NCBI GenBank assembly: GCA_023422775.1
Contig: JAFAGM010000063.1
Location: forward strand, 31,384 to 95,383
DNA: 64,000 nucleotides
Direction of reading: 5' to 3'
Source of the DNA: Pseudomonadota bacterium
GTDB taxonomy: Bacteria; Pseudomonadota; Alphaproteobacteria; Rhizobiales; Xanthobacteraceae
Positions 35,225-43,526 of this stretch are shown here, piece after piece. The notes beneath the pieces were generated by a model that was given only the letters and a program-made list of their open reading frames with translations, searched no databases and was not told where the DNA came from. Positions within the stretch are counted from its first letter, which is position 1. Every line of letters starts with the position of its first letter. A program made the translations under genes and the position numbers.

Positions 35225-35547
35225 GTGCCAAAATCCTCCCCCGCAAAGCCGTCCCGCCGGATGGACGGGGGCTGGTGTGAAACGCACGAAAATCAACAAT
35301 TTTAGTCATTCGGCGCCGCCCGCAGGCCTGGTCCAGCCGAATCGAGGTCGCCAAAACCGTCGCACAGTTTGCGGCAACCTACCTCTCAGGCCTATAGCCA
35401 ATCGAGGCTTGTTTTGCCAAGCAAAAGGCCTGCCAGAAACAATAACGTGTGGGTCATTGGCGATGCTGCGCCAGCGAAGCGGACGATCCGCCAAAACGCC
35501 GCCGGTCTGACGATCAGGCCATGCGGCGCATTTGAGAGAAAATCGTT
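35225..35547 (-). promoter_or_regulatory. lysC-ptsP intergenic region with candidate promoter
   Basis: 323 bp with no gene. On the minus strand TTGGCA (35420-35415) and TATAGG (35396-35391) are spaced by 18 bases and form a plausible sigma-70 promoter for ptsP. A small hairpin TTTTGC-TTG-GCAAAA overlaps the -35 element. The gap implies ptsP is not simply cotranscribed with lysC. Confidence 0.4.
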
Positions 35548-36801
35548 CTAGGTCTGGTCGAGCCCGTAGAGCGTGTGCAGCGTACGCACCGCCAGTTCGG
35601 TATAGGCGGCGTCGATCAGCACCGAGAACTTGATCTCGGAGGTGGTGATGGCGCGAATGTTGATGTTGCGCTCGGACAGCGCCTTGAAGCCCTTGGCGGC
35701 GACGCCGGCATGGCTGCGCATGCCGCTGCCGATCACCGAGACCTTCGCCACGTCGGTGGCGCTGTCGAGCCTGGCGTAGCCGATCTTGTCCTTCGATGCG
35801 GTGATGGTGTCGCGGGCGCGGGTGTAGTCGGACGCCGGAACGGTGAAGGTGAGGTCGGTGGTCTTGCCGTCCTCGGAGACGTTCTGCACGATCATGTCGA
35901 CGTTGATGTTGGCGTCCGCCAGCGGCCCGAAGATCGCCGCCGCGACGCCGGGCTTGTCCTCGATCTGGCGCACGGAAATCTGGGCTTCGTCCTTGGAGAA
36001 GGCGATGCCTGTGACGACGTGACTTTCCATGATTTCCTCCTCGCTGCAGATCAGCGTGCCCGGCGGGGTGCCGTGCGGGTCGATATCCTCCGGCTTGTCG
36101 AAGCTGGAACGGACGAATACCGGCATGTTGTGCACCATGCCGAGTTCCACCGAGCGCACCTGAAGGACCTTGGCGCCCTGCGAGGCCAGTTCCAGCATGT
36201 CCTCGAACGCGATCTTGTCGAGCCGCCGCGCTTTTGGAACCACGCGCGGGTCGGTGGTGTAGACGCCATCGACGTCCGTATAGATGTCGCAGCGGTCGGC
36301 ATGGATCGCCGCCGCGATCGCCACCGCCGAAGTATCCGAACCGCCGCGCCCGAGCGTGGTGATTCGGTTGGTCTGCGGATTGATGCCCTGGAAGCCGGCG
36401 ATGACGGCGACTTCCTTGCGGTCCTTGAAGCGGTTGACGATCTCCGAACCGTCGATTTCGAGAATCCGCGCCGAAGCGTGCGCATCCGAGGTGCGGATCG
36501 GCATCTGCCAGCCCTGCCACGAGCGGGCCTGAATGCCCATCCCCTGCAGCGCGATCGCCAGCAGTCCCGATGTCACCTGCTCACCCGACGCGACCACCGC
36601 GTCATATTCACGCGCATCGTGCATCGGCGAGGCGTCGCGGCACCATTCCACCAGTTCGTTGGTCTTGCCGGCCATGGCCGACACCACGACGGCGACATCG
36701 TGTCCGGCATCGACTTCGCGTTTGACGTGACGCGCGACGTTGCGGATTCGGTCGATATTGGCGACGGACGTACCGCCGAATTTCATCACGAGGCGGCCCA
36801 T
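35548..36801 (-). CDS. lysC: aspartate kinase
   Basis: 417 residues. The kinase domain opens with MGRLVMKFGGTSVANIDRIRNVA (KFGGTSV binding ATP/aspartate) and two ACT domains follow in the C-terminal third, ending in SEIKFSVLIDAAYTELAVRTLH. It phosphorylates aspartate, the entry to lysine, threonine and methionine synthesis, and the ACT domains provide feedback control. An internal alpha/beta type start is common in this family. Divergent from the PH-domain gene. Confidence 0.96.
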   Translation of the reverse strand: MGRLVMKFGGTSVANIDRIRNVARHVKREVDAGHDVAVVVSAMAGKTNELVEWCRDASPMHDAREYDAVVASGEQVTSGLLAIALQGMGIQARSWQGWQMPIRTSDAHASARILEIDGSEIVNRFKDRKEVAVIAGFQGINPQTNRITTLGRGGSDTSAVAIAAAIHADRCDIYTDVDGVYTTDPRVVPKARRLDKIAFEDMLELASQGAKVLQVRSVELGMVHNMPVFVRSSFDKPEDIDPHGTPPGTLICSEEEIMESHVVTGIAFSKDEAQISVRQIEDKPGVAAAIFGPLADANINVDMIVQNVSEDGKTTDLTFTVPASDYTRARDTITASKDKIGYARLDSATDVAKVSVIGSGMRSHAGVAAKGFKALSERNINIRAITTSEIKFSVLIDAAYTELAVRTLHTLYGLDQT

Positions 36802-36975
36802 GACGACGCGTGCATTCCCTGTGAGGATAAGTTAGGTGACCCGCACGGAAATTGGAGCGCCCGGGTCGAAAGCGGCGTATACATAGCGGCGCGGTCCGGG
36901 GCAAGCAACCGGGCGCGTTTTCGGCCAAAAAATGGCGATAATTGCTGCGGTGACAGGGTAATTCAGGGTAGGCGT

Positions 36976-37455
36976 ATGGGGCGTTACATCGACGATATCC
37001 TGCAGCCCGGCGAGAAGGTGTTGTATTCGACCAATGCGCACTGGATGTTCTTCCTGCCGTCGATCGCGGCGTGGATCGTGGTGATCGTGTTCCTGGTGCT
37101 TTCGCGTATGGTCGGCACCGACGTCCTGATGATGATCTGCCTGGCCTTTGCGGCAGTCGCGGCACTTGTCGCCTTGTACTGGACGGCGACGGCCTGGTTC
37201 CACCGCTGGACCACCGAGACCGACGTCACCAATATGCGGGTCGTCCACAAGACGGGTTTCATCAAGCGGCGGACCTTCGAGATGAGCCTCGACAAGGTCG
37301 AAAGCGTCGATGTCAACCAGAGCATCCTCGGGCGCCTGATGAACTACGGCGATGTCACGATTCAGGGCGTTGGCGAGGGCACGCAAACCATTGCCACCAT
37401 CGCCCGGCCGCTGTCGTTTCGCAGCGCCATCACCGCACGACCGATCGGTACGTAG
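36976..37455 (+). CDS. PH-domain (bPH2/YdbT type) membrane protein
   Basis: 159 residues: soluble N-terminus (YIDDILQPGEKVLYSTNAHW), two membrane segments (FFLPSIAAWIVVIVFLVLS and VLMMICLAFAAVAALVALYW), then a bacterial PH domain (TDVTNMRVVHKTGFIKRRTFEMSLDKVESVDVNQSILGRLMNYGDVTIQG). Function of the family is not established. The ATG at 36976 has AGGGTAGG upstream. ubiG starts two bases after its stop, so they form an operon. Confidence 0.88.
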   Translation: MGRYIDDILQPGEKVLYSTNAHWMFFLPSIAAWIVVIVFLVLSRMVGTDVLMMICLAFAAVAALVALYWTATAWFHRWTTETDVTNMRVVHKTGFIKRRTFEMSLDKVESVDVNQSILGRLMNYGDVTIQGVGEGTQTIATIARPLSFRSAITARPIGT

Positions 37456-37457
37456 CC

Positions 37458-38225
37458 ATGGCGATGCAGCAGAAATCATCCGCCGGTTCTTCCTCCAGCG
37501 GCAGCACGGTCGATCCGGCGGAAGTCGCGAAGTTCTCGAAATTGTCGGACGAGTGGTGGGATCCCCGGGGCAAGATGGCCCCGCTGCACAAGATCAACCC
37601 GCTGCGGCTCGGCTACATCAGGGATGCCGCCTGCCGCAAGTTCGATCGCAACGCCAGAAGCCTGAGTTGCCTGTCGGGCCTGCGCATCCTCGATATCGGC
37701 TGCGGCGCAGGGCTTTTGTGCGAGCCGCTGACGCGGCTGGGCGCACAGGTGATCGGGATCGATCCGTCCGAAACCAATATCGCCGCCGCCAGGCTGCATG
37801 CCGACAAGGGCCACCTGTCGATCGACTACCGCTGCACCACGGTCGAGACCATGGACGTGCGCGAGCGCTTCGACATCGTGCTGGCGATGGAAGTGATCGA
37901 GCATGTCACTGACGTCGGCGCGTTCCTGTCGCGCTGCGCGGCGATGGTCAAGCCGGGCGGGATGATGGTGGTCTCGACCCTGAACCGCAACTGGAAGAGC
38001 TTTGCGCTGGCGATCGTCGGCGCGGAATATGTGCTGCGCTGGCTGCCCCGCGGCACCCATCAATGGGACAAGTTCGTCACCCCCGACGAACTGGCGCAGC
38101 ATCTCGCCCACAACAGGTTCGCCATCACCGAACAGGCCGGCGTGGTCTACAACCCGCTCGCCGACAAATGGAGCATCTCGTCCGACATGGACGTGAACTA
38201 CATGGTGGTGGCGGAGGGGATGTAG
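37458..38225 (+). CDS. ubiG: ubiquinone biosynthesis O-methyltransferase
   Basis: 255 residues. SAM motif ILDIGCGAGLLCEPLTRLGA at about 75-94 and the UbiG hallmarks SDEWWDPRGKMAPLHKINPLRLGYI and TLNRNWKSFALAIVGAEYVLRWLPRGTHQW. It carries out both O-methylations of ubiquinone. The ATG at 37458 and one at 37464 are both possible starts. Coupled to the PH-domain gene upstream. Confidence 0.96.
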   Translation: MAMQQKSSAGSSSSGSTVDPAEVAKFSKLSDEWWDPRGKMAPLHKINPLRLGYIRDAACRKFDRNARSLSCLSGLRILDIGCGAGLLCEPLTRLGAQVIGIDPSETNIAAARLHADKGHLSIDYRCTTVETMDVRERFDIVLAMEVIEHVTDVGAFLSRCAAMVKPGGMMVVSTLNRNWKSFALAIVGAEYVLRWLPRGTHQWDKFVTPDELAQHLAHNRFAITEQAGVVYNPLADKWSISSDMDVNYMVVAEGM

Positions 38226-38233
38226 AGCCCATC

Positions 38234-38352
38234 CGTCGTCCCTGCGAACGCAGGGATCCATAGCCACCGTCGGAAGTTTTGCGAAGAGCGTCTGATATCC
38301 TGCATTATCGAGAGATCACGCGGTATGGGTCCCTGCGTTCGCAGGGACGACT
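38234..38352. repeat. Family B composite palindromic repeat, copy 2
   Basis: 119 bp: CGTCGTCCCTGCGAACGCAGG at one end and its inverse GGGTCCCTGCGTTCGCAGGGACGAC at the other, around about 60 bp of less conserved spacer. It follows ubiG by 8 bases and could end that transcript. Confidence 0.82.
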
Positions 38353-38452
38353 ACAGATCTGATGTTAATCGCAATCCTGACATGACGCCGTTCCGGTTGA
38401 CCGCAACCGTGCCGCCCGGCACGGTGCGGCGATCTTCCTGCCGGTATTTCCC

Positions 38453-39352
38453 ATGCTCTCCGTCGCCTCGCTCTGGATTCCCTTCACCATCGTCGCTGCG
38501 CTCGGCCAGGTCGCGCGCAACGCGATGCAGCGGTCGTTGACGGGGCCGCTCGGGACCTGGGGCGCGACCAACATCCGCTTCCTGTTCGGTTTTCCGTTCT
38601 CGATCCTTTTCTTCGTGGTCGTGGTGGCGGTGACCGGCGATGGCGTGCCGTGGCCCGCCGCCATGTTCTGGCCGTGGCTGCTGCTGGGCGCGCTGAGCCA
38701 GATCGTCGCGACGGGACTGATGCTGCTGGCGATGAACGACCGCTCGTTCGTGGTAACGACGGCTTACCTGAAGACCGAGGCGATCCAGACCGCGATCTTC
38801 GGCTTCGTCTTTCTCGGCGATCATCTGACCTTGCTGAAAGTGGTCGCGATCCTAATTGCCACCGTCGGCGTGGTGATCACCGCGCTGCGGCCGGGTGGCG
38901 AAAAGGGGTTTGCCGAATTAAAGCCGACCATCATCGGCCTGGTCGCCGCCGGCTGTTTCGCGCTCTCGGCGATCGGCTTTCGCGGCGCTATCATTACGGT
39001 GCCCGGCGTCTCCTTCGTGACGGCGGCGTCGTATACGCTGGTGTTCGGCCTGTTCGTGCAGACGCTGGTGTTGACCGTCTATCTGCTCGCCCGCGCCCCC
39101 GACGTGCTGATGAGAATTTTCGGCCTGTGGCGCCCCTCGATGCTCGCGGGCTTCATGGGCGCGTTCGCCTCGCAATTCTGGTTCCTCGCGTTCGCGCTGA
39201 CGGCGGCCGCCAACGTGCGCACGCTGGCGCTGGTCGAAGTGCTGTTCGCGCAAGGCGTGGCGTACTACTCGTTCAAGCAGCCGCTATCGGCGCGCGAACT
39301 GTCTGGCATCGTCCTGATCGTGATCGGCGTGGCGCTGCTTGTGGCGGTTTAG
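38453..39352 (+). CDS. EamA/DMT-family transporter
   Basis: 299 residues, ten hydrophobic segments arranged as two EamA repeats (first half ending AILIATVGVVITALRP, second ending SGIVLIVIGVALLVAV). This is a drug/metabolite-type exporter or importer of unknown substrate, in the inner membrane. It is not closely similar to the EamA protein at 20207-21082 by eye. A perfect 30-bp inverted repeat lies 15 bases after its stop. Confidence 0.85.
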   Translation: MLSVASLWIPFTIVAALGQVARNAMQRSLTGPLGTWGATNIRFLFGFPFSILFFVVVVAVTGDGVPWPAAMFWPWLLLGALSQIVATGLMLLAMNDRSFVVTTAYLKTEAIQTAIFGFVFLGDHLTLLKVVAILIATVGVVITALRPGGEKGFAELKPTIIGLVAAGCFALSAIGFRGAIITVPGVSFVTAASYTLVFGLFVQTLVLTVYLLARAPDVLMRIFGLWRPSMLAGFMGAFASQFWFLAFALTAAANVRTLALVEVLFAQGVAYYSFKQPLSARELSGIVLIVIGVALLVAV

Positions 39353-39367
39353 AACCTTCGACCTGAC

Positions 39368-39449
39368 CGTCATTGCGAGCGAAGCGAAGCAATCCATCTT
39401 CTTTCGCGCTTGTTGCGCTATGGATTGCTTCGCTTCGCTCGCAATGACG
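39368..39449. repeat. Family C perfect inverted repeat, copy 1
   Basis: Two exact 30-base arms (39368-39397 and 39420-39449; CGTCATTGCGAGCGAAGCGA outermost) around a 22-base loop. It lies between convergent genes, 15 nt after one stop codon. A long hairpin like this would stop or protect both transcripts. Second copy at 56855-56932. Confidence 0.9.
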
Positions 39450-39465
39450 GTTGGTTAGTTCCGCG

Positions 39466-39936
39466 TCAATTCCTGTCGTCCGGCAGTACCGGCAACGGCG
39501 AGACCTCGACGCCTTCGTCGATCAGGGAACGCGCCTCGTCGGGCGAGGCTTCGCCGTAGATCGGGCGGTGCTCGATGTCGCCATAGTGCATCTTGCGCGC
39601 CTCGTTGGGGAAGCGCTCGCCGACATTGTCGGCATTCTTCACGATGTGATCGCGCAATTCCTTGAGCTTGGCGCGCAGCTCGCGCTCCTGCGCCATCAGC
39701 AGCGGCGTCGGTTCCGATGCGGTCGCCTCCGCAGGCGCGGCCGGCTCGGGCGCGGAAGCCTCGCGGCCCTTCCTGCTCACGATCTGCGGTGCCATGATGG
39801 CGCGCTCGACCTTGACCGAGCCGCAGGCAGGACAACTCACCAGCTTGCGCTTCTCCTGGCTTTCATAGGCCGCGGAGCTTTGAAACCAGCTTTCGAACGC
39901 ATGGCCCTTCTCGCAGCGAAGGTTGTAGCGGATCAT
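39466..39936 (-). CDS. DUF1178 family protein
   Basis: 156 residues. The N-terminus MIRYNLRCEKGHAFESWFQSS and CPACGS (about 35-40) form the zinc-ribbon-like start of DUF1178; the conserved DNVGERFPNEARKMHYGDIEHRPIYGEA lies near the end. The middle is Ala/Pro/Glu-rich linker. Function unknown. It overlaps the nitrilase gene end by four bases and so belongs to the grxC-nitrilase operon, its usual alphaproteobacterial place. Confidence 0.9.
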   Translation of the reverse strand: MIRYNLRCEKGHAFESWFQSSAAYESQEKRKLVSCPACGSVKVERAIMAPQIVSRKGREASAPEPAAPAEATASEPTPLLMAQERELRAKLKELRDHIVKNADNVGERFPNEARKMHYGDIEHRPIYGEASPDEARSLIDEGVEVSPLPVLPDDRN

Positions 39937-40811
39937 GCCGAGCCCCGGACGAGATGCAGGTGCTCCGGGCCGGCCTTGGGATCGGCGATGCCGAAGCGCC
40001 GTCCATGCTGCAACGACGGCACGGTCTTGCGGGCGCTTTCAACCTTTGACGTATCGATCTCGGCGAGGAACACGCCGGGCTCGACGCCGCCTTCGGCGAG
40101 GATCTCGCCCCAGGGCGCGATGATCAGGGAGTGCCCGTAGGTCTCGCGCTTGTTCTCGTGCATGCCGGCCTGCGCCGCGGCGAATACGAAACATCCGTTC
40201 TCGATGGCGCGGGCGCGCAGCAGCGTGTGCCAGTGCGCTTCGCCGGTCTTGCGCGTGAACGCCGACGGCACGGTGAGGAACGACGCGCCGGCCTCGGCCA
40301 GTGCGCGATAGAGCGCCGGAAAACGCACGTCGTAGCAGATCGTCAGCCCGATCCGGCCCCACGGCAGGTCGGAGATGACAGCCGTTTCGCCCGGCTGGTA
40401 GTTCGCCGACTCGCGGTAGCTCTCGCCGCCGGGCAGGTCGATGTCGAACATGTGGATCTTGTCGTAGCTGGCGAGCACGTTGCCGTCGGGCGCGATCAGG
40501 AACGAGCGGTTGACGGCGCGCTCCGGCGAGAATTTCAGCGCCAGCGAGCCGACATGGAGATGGATCTTCAGTTCCGCCGCCAGCGCGCGATAGGCCTTCA
40601 GCGAGCGGTCGTCCTCCTCGGCGGCGAGATGCTCGAACAGCGCCTTGCGGTTCAACTGCATCATGTTGCTCACCTCGGGGGTGAGCACGTAATCCGCGCC
40701 TTGCGCTGCCGCCTCGCGGATCAGTTTCATGCCCTGCTCGAGGCTCGCCTCGGGCAACAGTCCGGTGCGCATCTGCACCATGGCGGCCGTGAAGGTGGAG
40801 CCAGCGCTCAT
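39933..40811 (-). CDS. carbon-nitrogen hydrolase (nitrilase superfamily)
   Basis: 292 residues from the ATG at 40811 (ATGA overlap with the grxC stop). The Glu-Lys-Cys catalytic triad is visible in LTPEVSN, YDKIHMFDID and TICYDVRFP. The HMFDIDLPGG and GEAHWHTLLRARAIENGCFV segments match the Nit1/Nit2 branch. These enzymes hydrolyse deaminated glutathione or omega-amides; deaminated-glutathione amidase is the best guess, supported by the glutaredoxin gene beside it. Confidence 0.9.
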   Translation of the reverse strand: MSAGSTFTAAMVQMRTGLLPEASLEQGMKLIREAAAQGADYVLTPEVSNMMQLNRKALFEHLAAEEDDRSLKAYRALAAELKIHLHVGSLALKFSPERAVNRSFLIAPDGNVLASYDKIHMFDIDLPGGESYRESANYQPGETAVISDLPWGRIGLTICYDVRFPALYRALAEAGASFLTVPSAFTRKTGEAHWHTLLRARAIENGCFVFAAAQAGMHENKRETYGHSLIIAPWGEILAEGGVEPGVFLAEIDTSKVESARKTVPSLQHGRRFGIADPKAGPEHLHLVRGSA

Positions 40812-41080
40812 GAGGAGGCCTTTTCTCCGGCGAGCAGGGCGTCGAGCGCGCCCGCGCGGTCCAGCGCGTAGAGCTCGTCGCAGCCGCCGACATGGGTTGC
40901 ACCGATGAAGATCTGCGGAAAGGTCGAGCCGTGACCGGCGCGGTCGTACATCTGATCGCGATAGGCCGGGTCGCTGGCCACGTTCAGTTCGATGAACGCG
41001 GCATTCTTGCGCATCAGCAACGATTTGGCGGCGGTGCAATAGCCGCAGCCGGGACGGGTATAGATTTCGATGGCGGTCAT
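40808..41080 (-). CDS. grxC: glutaredoxin 3
   Basis: 90 residues: MTAIEIYTRPGCGYCTAAK with the active-site pair CGYC (CPYC in most family members), TFPQIFIG with the cis-Pro, and GGCDELYALDR for glutathione binding. It reduces protein disulfides and mixed disulfides with glutathione. First gene of grxC-nitrilase-DUF1178. Gly for Pro in the active site may shift redox potential. Confidence 0.95.
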   Translation of the reverse strand: MTAIEIYTRPGCGYCTAAKSLLMRKNAAFIELNVASDPAYRDQMYDRAGHGSTFPQIFIGATHVGGCDELYALDRAGALDALLAGEKASS

Positions 41081-41108
41081 GGCGCGCTCTGGTTCGGAAC
41101 TGTCTGAA

Positions 41109-41918
41109 CTATATGGGAGCCCGGTGGGTGTCCACAACCCGCGCGAATACCAGCACGTCGACCTGCGCGGCTTTGGCGCGCAGCAAGGAACGGGCGCAGG
41201 CATCCGCCGTGGCGCCGGATGTCAGGACATCGTCGATCAGGATCACACGACGCCCGGCGATATCGGCGCTGCGCTCGGGCGCAACCTTGAACGCGCCCTG
41301 CACATTGCTGGCGCGCTGCGGCCGGGACAGCCCGATCTGCTGCTCGGTCGCGCGAATCCGCCGCAGCGCCTCGGCGGCCAGTTTGACGCCGGATCGACGC
41401 GAAATCACCCGCGCCAGCGCGCCGGACTGGTTGTAGCGCCGGCTCCAGCCGCGCCGCCAGTGCAGCGGAACCGGCACCAGCACGTCGGCCTCGCCAAGCA
41501 GTTGCTGGCCCGCGCGGGCCATCCAGCGGCCCATGGTGGGTGCGAGATCCGTGCGGTCCTGGTATTTCAGCGAATGAACCAGCGTGCGGGCGACATCGTC
41601 GTAGCGCACCGCCGCGCGGGCGCGCTGGTACGCCGGTGGGTTGGCGATGGCCTCCATCGACAGCAATTCCGGACCGGGATCGTAGACAAAGGGAATGCCG
41701 AGCCGCGGGCAGTAGGGCGGCTCGATGAACGACAGTTTCGCCCAGCATTCCGCGCAGACGCCTTCGCCGGCGACCGGCTCACGGCAGGAAACGCACAGCG
41801 TCGGCAGCGCGATGTCGAGCGCCAGCCGCGGAATATGCGCGAGCGCGTTACGGCAGGCGCCGAGCGCGCCCCGTAGACGGCTGGTGATGGCGCGTGATGG
41901 TAATGCCTCGGCGTCCAT
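41109..41918 (-). CDS. comF: ComF family phosphoribosyltransferase-like protein
   Basis: 269 residues: a zinc-finger-like N-terminus (CVSCREPVAGEGVCAECW) and a C-terminal phosphoribosyltransferase domain with the PRPP loop VILIDDVLTSGATADACA. ComF aids DNA uptake in competent bacteria, but the role in species without competence is unclear. It lies 28 bases upstream of grxC on the same strand and is divergent from the BioC-like gene (77 bases between start codons). Confidence 0.92.
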   Translation of the reverse strand: MDAEALPSRAITSRLRGALGACRNALAHIPRLALDIALPTLCVSCREPVAGEGVCAECWAKLSFIEPPYCPRLGIPFVYDPGPELLSMEAIANPPAYQRARAAVRYDDVARTLVHSLKYQDRTDLAPTMGRWMARAGQQLLGEADVLVPVPLHWRRGWSRRYNQSGALARVISRRSGVKLAAEALRRIRATEQQIGLSRPQRASNVQGAFKVAPERSADIAGRRVILIDDVLTSGATADACARSLLRAKAAQVDVLVFARVVDTHRAPI

Positions 41919-41995
41919 GGCGTGAGGCTATCGTCGTGCGGAGTGCGGCTCAAGCACAGGATTGCCAGAGATGGGGCAGGCGGCTACCAACCGGC

Positions 41996-42838
41996 ATGGC
42001 TTCGAACCCGACCGCTGCGCCCATGCTGTTCGACCGCGCCATGCTGCGCGCGCGGCTCGATCGGGCGCGGCGTGGCGAGCCCGTCACCTTCCTGCTCGAT
42101 CGCGTCAGGGAGGATATGGAAGACCGGCTGCAGGCGGTGACACGCAGCTTTTCCGACGTGGCGGATGTCTGGACGCCGGGTGAGTTGCTGCGAAAGCCGC
42201 TGGCCGATCGTTTTCAATCGATCGTCCATGTCGATCCCGGTGAAACGGAAACGCTGCCCCTGCAGCCGGAATCACTCGATCTCGTCGTCTCCGCGCTGGC
42301 GTTTCAGTTTGTGAATGACCTGCCGGGCGTGCTGGCGCAGATCCGCCGCGCGCTGAAGCCGGACGGGTTGCTGCTGGCGGCGATGATCGGCGGCGATACG
42401 TTGACCGAACTCAGGCAATCCTTTGCGGCGGCGGAGGCCGAATGCGAGGGCGGGGTGTCGCCGCGTGTCGTGCCGTTCGCCGATCTGCGCGATATTGGGG
42501 CCCTGCTGCAGCGGGCGGGACTTGCATTGCCGGTCACTGACGTCGATCGCGTGGTCGTGCGCTATGACAGCGCGTTCGCGCTGATGGCCGATCTCAGGCG
42601 GATGGGTGCGAGCAACATCCTGATCGAGCGGCGGCGCACGCCGACCCGCCGCGCCACCCTGCTGCGGATGGCGCAGGTCTACGCTGAACGCTTTGCCGAT
42701 CCCGACGGCCGCATCCGCGCGACCTTCGACGTGATCTGGCTGTCCGGCTGGGCGCCGCATGAAAGCCAGCAGAAGCCGCTGCGGCCGGGTTCGGCGAAGG
42801 CAAGCCTGGAGGCGGCGGTGAAGGGGAAGAAGGGCTGA
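41996..42838 (+). CDS. BioC/NDUFAF5-like methyltransferase-fold protein
   Basis: 280 residues from the ATG at 41996. Similar in layout to alphaproteobacterial BioC-like proteins related to mitochondrial NDUFAF5 (start PMLFDRAMLRARLDRAR, then LDLVVSALAFQFVNDLPGVLAQIRRALKPDGLLLAAMIGGDTLTELR, and later MGASNILIERRRTPTRRATL). SAM motif I is missing: VADVWTPGELL stands where DxGxGxG is expected. NDUFAF5 hydroxylates an arginine of complex I; that role here is inference from family. Confidence 0.78.
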   Translation: MASNPTAAPMLFDRAMLRARLDRARRGEPVTFLLDRVREDMEDRLQAVTRSFSDVADVWTPGELLRKPLADRFQSIVHVDPGETETLPLQPESLDLVVSALAFQFVNDLPGVLAQIRRALKPDGLLLAAMIGGDTLTELRQSFAAAEAECEGGVSPRVVPFADLRDIGALLQRAGLALPVTDVDRVVVRYDSAFALMADLRRMGASNILIERRRTPTRRATLLRMAQVYAERFADPDGRIRATFDVIWLSGWAPHESQQKPLRPGSAKASLEAAVKGKKG

Positions 42839-42841
42839 TTG

Positions 42842-42975
42842 TGTCCCGGACGCGGTGCAGCGCTTCTTCAGCGGTGCACCGCAGAGCCGGACCCACGATG
42901 GACCCCGGAACAGCAGCGCATCACCGGAGTCGCGCGAAGCGCGATCCCGAGCGTGCTGCGCAGCATCCGGGGAAC
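42842..42975. repeat. Family D palindromic repeat, copy 1
   Basis: About 134 bp starting GTGTCCCGGACGCGGTGCAG, with GCAGAGCCGG, GCAGCGCATC and GCATCCGGGG in order, all shared with the copy at 52191-52308. It begins three bases after the BioC-like stop and contains several short hairpins, but no T-run. Confidence 0.75.
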
Positions 42976-42983
42976 GCCGTCCC

Positions 42984-43055
42984 CTATATCAACAAATCGA
43001 TCAGTTGCGAGACCAGCGGATCGCGCACCAGCGTGGCGGCGTTCTACTTTGCATG
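42984..43055 (-). pseudogene. remnant resembling the 3' end of mutT
   Basis: On the minus strand a 19-codon tail NAATLVRDPLVSQLIDLLI ends at a stop near 42984-42986, directly after an in-frame stop, so no gene is open. Its last 30 bases (42991-43020) match 24 of 30 positions of the end of mutT (43108-43137; LIPHLIDLLL). It looks like a partial duplicate of that end or the tail of a lost gene. Confidence 0.35.
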
Positions 43056-43100
43056 GGGTTGTTTTCGACTTTTTTTGTACAGGCGCCGCCGCCCACTTGG

Positions 43101-43511
43101 TCACAGCAGCAAATCAATCAGATGCGGGATCAGCGGGATATCCGCGGGCGGCATCGGGTAGTCGCGCAGCCTGTTGGCGCGGACCCAGGCCAGTTGCTGG
43201 CCCTCGCGCGCGACCACCGTGCCTTCCCAGCGCCGGCAGATGTAGAGCGGCATCAGGAGGTGAAAGCTGTCATAGGCGTAGCTGGCAAAGGTCAGCGGCG
43301 CCAGGCACGGCTCGCTGACGTCGATGCCGATCTCCTCGTGCAGTTCGCGGATCAGGGTCTGCTCCGGCCGTTCGCCGGGCTCGACCTTGCCGCCGGGAAA
43401 TTCCCACAAGCCCGCGAGCGCCTTACCTTCCGGGCGCTGCGCGATCAGCACGCGCTTGTCGACGTCGACCAGCGCACAGGCGACAACGAGGGTAAGCTTG
43501 ATGTCAGCCAT
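43101..43511 (-). CDS. mutT: Nudix hydrolase, 8-oxo-dGTP diphosphatase-like
   Basis: 136 residues. The Nudix box is complete at 40-62 (GGKVEPGERPEQTLIRELHEEIGI). The opening VVACALVDVDKRVLIAQRPEGK and WEFPGGK are typical of MutT, which removes 8-oxo-dGTP from the nucleotide pool. It follows argJ with a 15-base gap on the same strand. Confidence 0.92.
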   Translation of the reverse strand: MADIKLTLVVACALVDVDKRVLIAQRPEGKALAGLWEFPGGKVEPGERPEQTLIRELHEEIGIDVSEPCLAPLTFASYAYDSFHLLMPLYICRRWEGTVVAREGQQLAWVRANRLRDYPMPPADIPLIPHLIDLLL

Positions 43512-43526
43512 GCGTCGCTGTCTCGC

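Noticed and set aside
32114..35305. Very long open frame (over 1000 codons) on the plus strand across prfA and ptsP
   Set aside because: It lies opposite two well-recognised genes, has the Arg/Asp/His/Gln-rich make-up of an antisense frame in GC-rich DNA, and shows no domain.
35575..36975. Long N-terminal extension of the PH-domain protein
   Set aside because: It is antisense to lysC; the ATG at 36976 with a ribosome site gives the normal family length.
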